Shown: positions 1 to 6,218 of the stretch, piece after piece
Position numbering within the stretch: position 1 is the first letter of the stretch
How the letters are laid out: the number at the start of each line of letters is the position of its first letter
Source of the DNA: JBBCJM01 sp037190175
GTDB taxonomy: Bacteria; Pseudomonadota; Alphaproteobacteria; Rhodobacterales; Rhodobacteraceae
Length of the DNA: 16,139 bases
NCBI GenBank assembly: GCA_037190175.1
Contig: JBBCJM010000129.1
Coordinates: 1 to 16,139, forward strand
Direction of reading: 5' to 3'
The notes under the pieces: generated by a model
Told to the model about the DNA's origin: nothing
What the model saw: only the letters and a program-made list of their open reading frames with translations
Database searches by the model: none
Position numbers and translations under genes: made by a program

Positions 1-1076
1 GCCCGGCGCGGCTCGGGCGCGGCGGCGGGCGCCGGCGGCACGAAGGCCGCCACGGCCTTGCCGATGTCGCCGCGGCGGGCGACGGCCGGCTCGGCCCGGT
101 TGGCCGCGGTGGCGTCGATGCCGGTCGCCACGACCGAGACGCGCAGCATCCCCTCCATCTCGGTGTCCAGCGTGGAGCCCACGATGATGTTGGCGTCGGG
201 GTCGACCTTCTCGCGGATGATGTTCGCGGCCTCGTCCACCTCGAACAGGGTCAGGTCATAGCCGCCGGTGATGTTGATCAGCACGCCCTTGGCGCCGTTC
301 AGGGAAATCTCGTCCAGGAGCGGGTTGGCGATGGCCTTTTCCGACGCCTGCACCGCGCGGTCGTCGCCCGCGGCCTCGCCGGTGCCCATCATCGCCTTGC
401 CCATCTCGTCCATCACCGAACGCACGTCGGCGAAGTCGAGGTTGATCAGGCCGGGCTTGACCATCAGGTCGGTCACCCCCTTGACGCCCTGGTAGAGCAC
501 GTCGTCGGCCATGGCGAAGGCCTCGGTGAAGGTGGTGCGCTCGTTCGCCAGCCGGAACAGGTTCTGGTTGGGGATGATGATCAGCGTATCGACCACCCGT
601 TGCAGGGCCTCGATCCCCTCCTCGGCCTGGCGCATCCGCTTGTTGCCCTCGAACTGGAAGGGCTTGGTCACCACGCCCACGGTCAGCACGCCCAGCTCGC
701 GCGCCGCCTGGGCGATGATCGGGGCGGCGCCGGTGCCGGTGCCGCCGCCCATCCCGGCGGTGATGAAGCACATGTGCGCGCCGGCCAGATGGTCCACGAT
801 GGCCTCGATCGATTCCTCGGCCGCCGCGGCGCCGATGGCGGGCTTGGCCCCCGCCCCCAGCCCCTCGGTCACCTTCAGCCCCATCTGGATGGCGGCGGCG
901 GCCTGGCTTTGCGCCAGCGCCTGCGCGTCGGTGTTCGCGACCACGAACTCCACGCCCTCCAGCCGCTTGTCGATCATGTTGTTCACGGCGTTGCCGCCGG
1001 CCCCGCCGACGCCAAAGACGGTGATGCGCGGCTTCAGCTCCTCGCGCGCCGAGGTCATCGTCAGATTGAGTGCCAT
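1..1076 (-). CDS. ftsZ: Cell division protein FtsZ, 3' end cut off by the window edge
   Basis: Tubulin-like GTPase that polymerises at midcell into the Z-ring and recruits the divisome. The visible 358 residues start at ATG 1076 and hold the whole GTPase core: an N-terminal glycine-rich VFGVGGAGGNA (residues 20-30), the tubulin signature GGGTGTG (110-116) and the T7 catalytic loop NLDFADVR (212-219). After about residue 325 the sequence turns into the Ala/Pro-rich linker common in alphaproteobacterial FtsZ. The C-terminal FtsA-binding peptide lies outside the window. The start is supported by the conserved N-terminus MALNLTM and an AGGG ribosome-binding site 9 bases upstream. It is the last visible gene of the ddl-ftsQ-ftsA-ftsZ series. 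It is separated from ftsA by 214 bases holding a terminator-like hairpin and a candidate promoter, so it is probably transcribed at least partly on its own (inference). Identity is certain. Confidence 0.98.
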   Translation of the reverse strand, partial: MALNLTMTSAREELKPRITVFGVGGAGGNAVNNMIDKRLEGVEFVVANTDAQALAQSQAAAAIQMGLKVTEGLGAGAKPAIGAAAAEESIEAIVDHLAGAHMCFITAGMGGGTGTGAAPIIAQAARELGVLTVGVVTKPFQFEGNKRMRQAEEGIEALQRVVDTLIIIPNQNLFRLANERTTFTEAFAMADDVLYQGVKGVTDLMVKPGLINLDFADVRSVMDEMGKAMMGTGEAAGDDRAVQASEKAIANPLLDEISLNGAKGVLINITGGYDLTLFEVDEAANIIREKVDPDANIIVGSTLDTEMEGMLRVSVVATGIDATAANRAEPAVARRGDIGKAVAAFVPPAPAAAPEPRR

Positions 1077-1089
1077 AGCCTGTTGCCCT

Positions 1090-1120
1090 GCCCCTTGTTC
1101 ACGCCACCCGCCCCTTGTTC
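1090..1120 (-). repeat. Direct repeat in the ftsZ leader, 11 bases twice, 20-base period
   Basis: On the minus strand the sequence GAACAAGGGGC occurs at 1120-1110 and again at 1100-1090, exactly 20 bases apart. Similar G-rich bases follow each copy. Both copies lie between the candidate ftsZ promoter and the start codon, the second ending 14 bases before the ATG. They could be two binding sites on the same face of the DNA helix, or a duplicated purine-rich mRNA element close to the ribosome-binding site. Function unknown. Confidence 0.55.
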
Positions 1121-1170
1121 CTTCCGGGGCCCTGTCCTTACCCGCGCCCGTCCCGACGCGCCCGTTCGTG

Positions 1171-1180
1171 ATTGCGCAAT
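1171..1180. promoter_or_regulatory. 10-base perfect palindrome at the candidate ftsZ promoter
   Basis: ATTGCGCAAT is its own reverse complement and stands out as an AT-rich patch in very GC-rich DNA. On the minus strand it overlaps the last bases of the candidate -10 hexamer and covers the predicted transcription start of ftsZ. That is where a repressor operator would sit. The protein that might bind is not known, and the site does not match the CtrA, GANTC or GTTC-N7-GTTC (LexA) patterns. Confidence 0.4.
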
Positions 1181-1206
1181 TTATCCCTGCCGCGGCCGGA
1201 GGTCAC
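1178..1206 (-). promoter_or_regulatory. Candidate sigma-70 promoter for ftsZ
   Basis: On the minus strand GTGACC (1206-1201, four of six matches to TTGACA) is followed after exactly 17 bases by TAAATT (1183-1178, four of six matches to TATAAT). Transcription would start near 1171, giving a leader of about 95 bases. The -35 begins right after the T-run of the upstream terminator-like hairpin, a usual arrangement for an independently transcribed gene. Predicted by eye only. Confidence 0.45.
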
Positions 1207-1257
1207 GGAAAAAACGCCACTCCGCCACAAAATATGGCGAGAGTGCGGCGGTTTTCC
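1207..1257 (-). terminator. Terminator-like hairpin between ftsA and ftsZ
   Basis: Reading the minus strand, the arms CGCC-gc-ACTC-t-CGCCA and TGGCG-GAGT-GGCG pair around the loop TATTTTG, and the 3' arm runs directly into six T residues (1214-1209). An outer GGAAAA/TTTTCC pairing extends the stem. The hairpin begins 34 bases after the ftsA stop codon. A six-T run after a GC-rich stem is conspicuous in a genome this GC-rich. The plus strand also shows four T residues after the stem, so it could work in both directions. Confidence 0.65.
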
Positions 1258-1290
1258 GCGCGATTTCGGGGCTGGGGCCAGATATTGCGA

Positions 1291-2625
1291 TCACCAGTTC
1301 TCCTTGAACCACCTCAACGCCCATTTCAGCGAGCGCGCGGGATAGCGTTCGACGGGAATCTCGAAGTCCCACCATTCGTCCTGCGGGTGCGCGGCAAAGA
1401 GGCAAAGCCCCACCGCGCTGGCAAAGGCGGCCCCCGTGGTGGCCTGCGGCAGCCCCTGCACCCGCAGCGGCCGGCCCAAGCGCACCCTTTGGCCCAGGAT
1501 CCGGCTGGCCAGCGCGTCCAGCCCCGGGATCTGGCTCGCCCCCCCGGTCAGCACGATCTGCTGGCTGGGCAGGCTGTCGAAGCCGGCGGCATCCAGCCGC
1601 GCCCGGGTCTCCTCCAGGATCTCCTCCACCCGCGGGCGCATGATGCCGATCAGCTCGGTGCGCGACACCTGCCGGCGGTCCTTCTCCCAGTCGCCGCTGT
1701 CGCCCCCGATCTCGATCATCTCGCGGTCGTCCATCCCGGTGGCCATGATGCCGCCGTGCTTGGTCTTGATCCGCTCGGCCACCGAGAGCTGCACCTGCAA
1801 CCCCTTGGAGATGTCCGAGGTCACATGGTCGCCGCCCATCCGCACCCCGTCGGCATAGATCATGTGCTTCTTGATGAAGATGGAAATCCCGGTGGTGCCG
1901 CCGCCCATGTCGATGCAGGCCGCGCCCAGTTCCTGCTCGTCCTCCACCAGCGCCGAGATGCCGGAGACATAGGCGGATGACGCCAGCCCCGCGATCTCCA
2001 GGTCGCACCGCTTGATGCAGTGGATGAGGTTGGCCACCACATCGGCCTCGACCGACAAGAGGTGCATGTCCACCGCCAGCCGGTGCCCGATCTGGCCGCG
2101 GGGGTCGCCCAGGCCGGTGCGGTGGTCCAGCGCGAAGTTCACCGGCTGGGCGTGCAGCACCTCGCGCCCGTGGCCGATGTCGGGCACGTCGCAGGCGGCC
2201 ATCACGCGCGCCACGTCGGGCTCGGTCACCACGCTGTTCTGCAACTGCCACTCGCCGGCCAGCCCATAGCTGCGCGGCTCGGCGCCCGAGAAGCAGGCGA
2301 TCACGTGGTCGACCCGCACGTTCGCCATCTTCTGCGCCGCCTGCACCGCGGTGCGGATCGCGCGCTCGGTCTCGGCCAGGTTCGCCACCTCGCCGAAGCG
2401 CACCCCGCGCGAGCGGGTGGTGGCCGCGCCGATCACCCGGAACTGGCTCTGCCCCGCCATGGGGCCCACGCCGTCGGCCTCGCGCGGGCGGATATCGCCG
2501 TCGAAGCGCAGGATCAGGCAGGCGACCTTCGAGGTGCCCACGTCCAGGATGGCGATCACCCCGCGCTGGATCGCGGCGCGGCGCATGTGCCGCATGGCAC
2601 GCTGGGATTTGTAGAGATCGGTCAC
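1291..2625 (-). CDS. ftsA: Cell division protein FtsA
   Basis: Actin-like ATPase that anchors FtsZ filaments to the inner membrane and recruits later divisome proteins. The 444-residue product shows the phosphate-1 motif ILDVGTSKVACL (26-37), the phosphate-2 motif CIDMGGGTTG (237-246), the adenosine motif VLTGGASQIPG (358-368) and a C-terminal amphipathic helix ending LKWALRWFKENW, the membrane-targeting sequence. The start chosen is GTG at 2625, which overlaps the ftsQ stop as GTGA. A GGAG sits about 9 bases upstream, and the resulting N-terminus (VTDLYKSQRAM) fits rhodobacteral FtsA. The frame is open far upstream of this start, but that stretch is the antisense-like shadow of ftsQ. It is translationally coupled to ftsQ. 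Transcription may stop at the hairpin just downstream, before ftsZ. Confidence 0.96.
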   Translation of the reverse strand: MTDLYKSQRAMRHMRRAAIQRGVIAILDVGTSKVACLILRFDGDIRPREADGVGPMAGQSQFRVIGAATTRSRGVRFGEVANLAETERAIRTAVQAAQKMANVRVDHVIACFSGAEPRSYGLAGEWQLQNSVVTEPDVARVMAACDVPDIGHGREVLHAQPVNFALDHRTGLGDPRGQIGHRLAVDMHLLSVEADVVANLIHCIKRCDLEIAGLASSAYVSGISALVEDEQELGAACIDMGGGTTGISIFIKKHMIYADGVRMGGDHVTSDISKGLQVQLSVAERIKTKHGGIMATGMDDREMIEIGGDSGDWEKDRRQVSRTELIGIMRPRVEEILEETRARLDAAGFDSLPSQQIVLTGGASQIPGLDALASRILGQRVRLGRPLRVQGLPQATTGAAFASAVGLCLFAAHPQDEWWDFEIPVERYPARSLKWALRWFKENW

Positions 2626-3524
2626 AGGTCGGTCTCCATCGGCAGGATGCCGCGCTGGCGGCGCAGTTCGGTCAGGGAATAGGGGGTCAGCCGCAGCACC
2701 GGGCGGTCGGGCAGCCGCAGGTCCACCGCAGCCACGTCGCGGTCGAGGATGTGTTGCGCCGCGTCCAGCGCCAGCAGGCGTTCCAAAGCCTGCACGGCGT
2801 CGTTTTCCGGCAGCAGGATGCGCTGGTCGCGGTCCAGCACCACGTCCCAGCGCCGCTCGCCGATCCGGGCGAGGCCCCGCAGCCGCGGCAGGATCGGCCC
2901 GGCGGCCTGCATCAGCGCCTGCGCCTCGGCCACCGCGTGCTCCGCCCCCTCGCCCGCGATCAGCGGCAGGTCGGCGCGGTCGGTGCGGGCGTCGAGCGCG
3001 GCGATCCGGTGGCCCTCCTCGTCCAGCAGGATCAGCCCCTGCGGGCTGCGCCAGACCACCGCCGGCTCGCGCTCCTGCACCACCGCCTGCAAGACGCCGC
3101 CGGTCTGCACCCGCAAGGATACGGTGCGCACCGCGTCCACCTCCTCCACCCGCTGCCGCGCCGCGGTCAGGTCGAGGTCCAGCGAGGACATGGGCAGGGG
3201 CAGCGCCAGCGCCTGGCGCACCGTCTCGGCCAGCGCGGGCGAGGCGCCCTCGACCGACAGGAGCGTCACCATGAACTCCGGCCGGTGCTTCACCTCGTCG
3301 CGCAGGGAGGCGACCGCCTGGGTCAGCTGCGTGCGCCGCCCCTCGTCGGAGAGGTAGAGCCCCACCGCGAAGGTCAGCACGAAGGTCGGCACCCCCACCC
3401 GCAGCACCCGGCGGAACAAGGGCGTCAGCCACAGCCGCTGCATCCGGTAGGCCCAGCGGCTGGGCGCGGGGTCGCGCCGCGGCGGGCGGGTCAGGGGCGG
3501 TTCGCGGCGGATCAGCGGTCGCAT
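2622..3524 (-). CDS. ftsQ: Cell division protein FtsQ
   Basis: Bitopic inner-membrane divisome protein that links early cytoplasmic and late periplasmic division proteins. The 300-residue product has a basic, proline-rich cytoplasmic N-terminus (about 1-37), one membrane span (about 38-57, GVPTFVLTFAVGLYL) and a periplasmic part. That part begins with a POTRA-like domain (about 83-150: FMVTLLSVEGASPA, then DAVRTVSLRV) and continues into the FtsQ beta domain. The ATG at 3524 has GAGGG 9 bases upstream and overlaps the end of ddl by 13 bases. Its stop overlaps the ftsA start. The ddl-ftsQ-ftsA overlaps imply one transcript with coupled translation. Sequence identity in FtsQ is usually low, but position and architecture make the call firm. 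Confidence 0.94.
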   Translation of the reverse strand: MRPLIRREPPLTRPPRRDPAPSRWAYRMQRLWLTPLFRRVLRVGVPTFVLTFAVGLYLSDEGRRTQLTQAVASLRDEVKHRPEFMVTLLSVEGASPALAETVRQALALPLPMSSLDLDLTAARQRVEEVDAVRTVSLRVQTGGVLQAVVQEREPAVVWRSPQGLILLDEEGHRIAALDARTDRADLPLIAGEGAEHAVAEAQALMQAAGPILPRLRGLARIGERRWDVVLDRDQRILLPENDAVQALERLLALDAAQHILDRDVAAVDLRLPDRPVLRLTPYSLTELRRQRGILPMETDL

Positions 3525-4432
3525 GAGGCGTCCCTCACCATCCAGTCGCACAGCTCGGGGAATGTGATCCCCACCGCCGCCGCCTGTTCGGGGGCCAGCG
3601 AGGTGGGGGTCATCCCGGGCTGGGTGTTGGTCTCCAAGAGGATCAGGCCGGCGAGCCCGCGGCTCTCGTCCCAGCGGAAGTCGGTACGCGACAGCCCCCG
3701 CAGCCCCAGCGCCCGGTGCGCGCGCAGGGCATGGTCCAGGCAGGCCGCGGCGATCTCCTCCGGCACCTCGGCCGGGCAGACGTGGCGCGAGCCGCCGGGG
3801 GCGTATTTCGCCTCGTAGTCGTACCAGCCGTCGGTCAGGATGTCGGTCACCCCCAGCGCCCGGTCGCCCATCACCGTGGTGGTCAGTTCCCGCCCCGGCA
3901 CATAGGTCTCCACCATCACCTGCGCCGGCATGGCCGCGGCCAGCCGCGGGGCGTTCGACCCCTCGTGGACGATGGTGACGCCCACCGAGGATCCCTCGTT
4001 GTTGGGCTTGACCACATAGGGCGGCGGCAGCAGGTGGGCCTTCTCGACGTCCTCGCGGGCGGCGATGACGCTCTCGACCACCGGCAGGCCGGCGGCGCGG
4101 TACACTTCCTTGGTGCGCGCCTTGTCCATGGCCAGCGCCGAGGCCAGCACGCCCGAATGGGTATAGGGGATGCGCAGCCATTCCAGCAGGCCCTGCACGC
4201 AGCCGTCCTCGCCCCAGCGGCCGTGCAGCGCGTTGAAGGCCACATCCGGTTTCAGCTCGGAAAGACGCAAGGCCAGATCGGGGCCGGCATCGACCTCGAC
4301 CACCTGATATCCCGCCGCCCGCAGCGCATTGGCGCATTCGCGCCCCGAGGACAGGCTGACCTCCCGCTCGGCGGAAAGGCCACCCATCAGCACCGCGACC
4401 CGGGGGGCTGCCCTGCTCGACACACCCGCCAT
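3512..4432 (-). CDS. ddl: D-alanine--D-alanine ligase
   Basis: ATP-grasp enzyme that joins two D-alanines (ATP + 2 D-Ala to D-Ala-D-Ala), the dipeptide later added to the peptidoglycan precursor by MurF. The 306-residue cytoplasmic product is of usual DdlB length. It shows the N-terminal LMGGLSAEREVSL (15-27, with E22), GRWGEDGCVQGLLE (71-84), the ATP-binding VVKPNNEGSSVGV (140-152), and the metal-binding segment with D251, E267 and N269 inside LLETNTQPGMTPTSL. The ATG at 4432 has only a weak AGG ribosome-binding site. The 42 bases between it and murB hold a small GGGGC/GCCCC hairpin (4446-4460) without a T-run. The 3' end overlaps ftsQ. Identity is certain. Confidence 0.97.
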   Translation of the reverse strand: MAGVSSRAAPRVAVLMGGLSAEREVSLSSGRECANALRAAGYQVVEVDAGPDLALRLSELKPDVAFNALHGRWGEDGCVQGLLEWLRIPYTHSGVLASALAMDKARTKEVYRAAGLPVVESVIAAREDVEKAHLLPPPYVVKPNNEGSSVGVTIVHEGSNAPRLAAAMPAQVMVETYVPGRELTTTVMGDRALGVTDILTDGWYDYEAKYAPGGSRHVCPAEVPEEIAAACLDHALRAHRALGLRGLSRTDFRWDESRGLAGLILLETNTQPGMTPTSLAPEQAAAVGITFPELCDWMVRDASCDR

Positions 4433-4474
4433 ATCTTGCCTGCTCGGGGCTTGGCGCCCCTTGGTCTTGTTATG

Positions 4475-5812
4475 TTACGGGGCCGGTTCGCCGACCCTCA
4501 TGATTTCCCACTCTAGCGTGATGCCGCTGTGTTGGAAAACCCTTTTTCGCACTTCCTCGCCCAGACCTTCCAGGTCGGCGGCGGTGGCGGTGCCGGTGTT
4601 GATCAGGAAGTTGGCGTGCATCGGCGACATCTGCGCCCCGCCGCGGGTGGCGCCCCGCATCCCGGCGTCGTCGATCACCTTCCAGGCCTTCAACTCGTGG
4701 GTATCATCGGCCCGGCCGGTGGAGGAGCGGCCCAAGGGGTTGCGGAAGGTGCTGCCGGCGGACCTGTCCCTTGTGGGCTGGCTGGCGTCGCGTTTCGCCA
4801 CCTGCTCGGCCATCCGCTGGTCGAGCGCGGCCGGATCTCCCGCGGCGGCGCGGAAGGTGGCGGCGGTGATCACCGCGCCGGGCGGCAGGTCGGACTGGCG
4901 GTAGCGCAGGTTCAGCTCGGCCGCCGGCAGGGTCAGCGCCTCGCCCGCCCGCGTCACCACCCGGACCGAGACCAGACGATCGGCGACATACTGCCCATAG
5001 CACCCTGCATTCATCCGCACCGCCCCGCCGATGGAACCCGGGATGGTGCGCAGGAAGGTCCGGTCCAGCCCGGCCTCGGCAGCCTTGCGCGCCACATGGG
5101 CGTCCAGCGCGGCCGCGCCGGCGGTGACCATGCCATAGCCGCAGAGGATGGCGTTGAACCCCCGCCCCAGCCGGACCACCACCCCGCGGATGCCCCCGTC
5201 CCGCACGATGAGGTTGGAGCCCACGCCCATCGGGAACACGGGGATGGAGGGGTCCAGATCCCGCAGGAACCCCGCCAGGTCATCCTCGTCCGCCGGCTGA
5301 AACAGCCACTCCGCCGGCCCGCCCACGCGCAGCCAGGTGAGGTCGTTGAGCGGTCGGCCGGGGGTCAGGCTGCCGCGGACGGGGGGAAGATCGCTCATGC
5401 CGGCGAGGTAGCCGGGAACCGGACCGGCAGGCAAGGGGCCAGGCTCCTCCGGCTCGGCCGGATCGACCCAGGAGGGAGAAACGGGGCGCAGGTCGCGCCA
5501 CCGCCGCCGCAGGGACCAGACCATCACCCCCGCGGCCAGCACCGCGAAGGGAACTGGGGCCGACAGACCACTTGCCTCTGGGATCGCCTCCAACAGGCTC
5601 GCGACCAGTCCCAACCCGAGCAGGATCCAGACCGCAACCGGCAGATCCGCCGCCGCCGCGCCAATGGTCGCCACCGCCACCCCGACCACCAGCAACGCCA
5701 GCAGCCCGGCCGTCACCTTCCAGTCCGAGCGGGAGAAGAACGGGATCGCCAGCGCCCCCAGGATGGCCAGAAACATCGCCACCGGCCAAAGGACCAACTC
5801 CTGCATGGACAT
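4475..5812 (-). CDS. murB: UDP-N-acetylenolpyruvoylglucosamine reductase MurB, open in frame to an N-terminal membrane region
   Basis: FAD enzyme that reduces UDP-GlcNAc-enolpyruvate to UDP-MurNAc with NADPH. The classical MurB part runs from ATG 5398 to the stop at 4475 (307 residues, normal length). It has RVGGPAEWLFQP, the FAD loop GVGSNLIVRDGG (58-69 of MurB), RTIPGSIGGAVRMNAGCYG, the proton-donor serine in DRSAGSTFRNP (S216) and a C-terminal LEWEI. No stop codon separates it from 138 upstream residues with four likely membrane spans. ATG 5398 has no recognisable ribosome-binding site, whereas ATG 5812 has AGGGAG at a plausible distance (GTG 5845 is a further option). I therefore give the long form, 445 residues. 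If the short form is real, use 4475-5398. The MurB function is certain; the start is not. Confidence 0.85.
   Translation of the reverse strand: MSMQELVLWPVAMFLAILGALAIPFFSRSDWKVTAGLLALLVVGVAVATIGAAAADLPVAVWILLGLGLVASLLEAIPEASGLSAPVPFAVLAAGVMVWSLRRRWRDLRPVSPSWVDPAEPEEPGPLPAGPVPGYLAGMSDLPPVRGSLTPGRPLNDLTWLRVGGPAEWLFQPADEDDLAGFLRDLDPSIPVFPMGVGSNLIVRDGGIRGVVVRLGRGFNAILCGYGMVTAGAAALDAHVARKAAEAGLDRTFLRTIPGSIGGAVRMNAGCYGQYVADRLVSVRVVTRAGEALTLPAAELNLRYRQSDLPPGAVITAATFRAAAGDPAALDQRMAEQVAKRDASQPTRDRSAGSTFRNPLGRSSTGRADDTHELKAWKVIDDAGMRGATRGGAQMSPMHANFLINTGTATAADLEGLGEEVRKRVFQHSGITLEWEIMRVGEPAP
5399..5812 (-). other. Four-span membrane segment in frame with and upstream of MurB
   Basis: This stretch encodes 138 residues with hydrophobic segments at about 6-26, 34-54, 57-75 and 85-101. 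A basic patch LRRRWRDLR follows, then a Pro/Glu-rich linker that leads straight into the MurB start. I do not recognise the family. It does not clearly match DUF2484, the small membrane protein often found before murB in Rhodobacterales, though a very divergent relative cannot be excluded. Third codon positions here are somewhat less GC-rich than in MurB. It may be a true membrane domain fused to MurB, or a separate small gene whose stop codon has been lost or lies at a sequencing error. Confidence 0.6.
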
Positions 5813-5867
5813 GGCGGGCCGCACTCCCTGCTCGCTCAGGCGCACGCATCGCCCGCCGCAGGGCGGA

Positions 5868-5885
5868 CCGCAAGAGCCCTTGCGG
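5868..5885 (-). terminator. Hairpin directly after the rraB-like gene
   Basis: CCGCAAG (5868-5874) and CTTGCGG (5879-5885) form a perfect 7-bp stem with a 4-base loop, touching the stop codon of the rraB-like gene. A second GC-rich hairpin (CCGCC/GGCGG) follows. There is no T-run, so this would be a weak or Rho-assisted terminator, or an mRNA 3'-end stabiliser. It separates this operon from the murB frame. Confidence 0.4.
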
Positions 5886-6215
5886 CTACTCCTCCAGCAT
5901 GTCCCAGCCGTCGGGCCAGAACTCGTAGCGCAGGGCGATTTCGGTGGCGATCCTCTCCTTCTCCCAGATCGCCTCGGGGGTGAAGTCGATGGGGCCGATG
6001 GCGGCGTCGACCATCGCCTCCTCCTCGTCGCGGTCCGGCGCGAAGCCCGCGGCCATCAGCGCGGCCTCGAATCCCGCCCAGTCGGGCTCCAGATCCTCAG
6101 CGACGAACAGGAAATGCACGGTGGCCCGGGCCGGCAGGTCGGGCTGCCGGCGCAGTTCCTCGAAGGTGTCGAAGGTCTCGGCCCGCTGGGCCTCCCAGTC
6201 ATGTCCCTTCGCCAT
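5886..6215 (-). CDS. RraB-like protein (regulator of ribonuclease E activity B family)
   Basis: Small acidic cytoplasmic protein of 109 residues. The N-terminal DWEAQRAETFDTFEEL (6-21), the central strand VHFLFVAEDLEPDW (33-46) and the C-terminal RYEFWPDGWDMLEE (96-109) recall the RraB/DUF695 family, in which E. coli RraB binds RNase E and inhibits it. RNase E inhibition by this protein is only inferred. The ATG at 6215 lies 3 bases after the stop of the upstream deaminase gene (TAGCGCATG), with GGAG about 10 bases before it. The two genes are therefore surely one operon. A hairpin follows its stop codon. Family assignment rests on my recall of the pattern. Confidence 0.75.
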   Translation of the reverse strand: MAKGHDWEAQRAETFDTFEELRRQPDLPARATVHFLFVAEDLEPDWAGFEAALMAAGFAPDRDEEEAMVDAAIGPIDFTPEAIWEKERIATEIALRYEFWPDGWDMLEE

Positions 6216-6218
6216 GCG

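Noticed and set aside
1090..1120. LexA box of the GTTC-N7-GTTC type upstream of ftsZ
   Set aside because: Two GTTC strings occur on the plus strand, but they are 16 bases apart, not 7.
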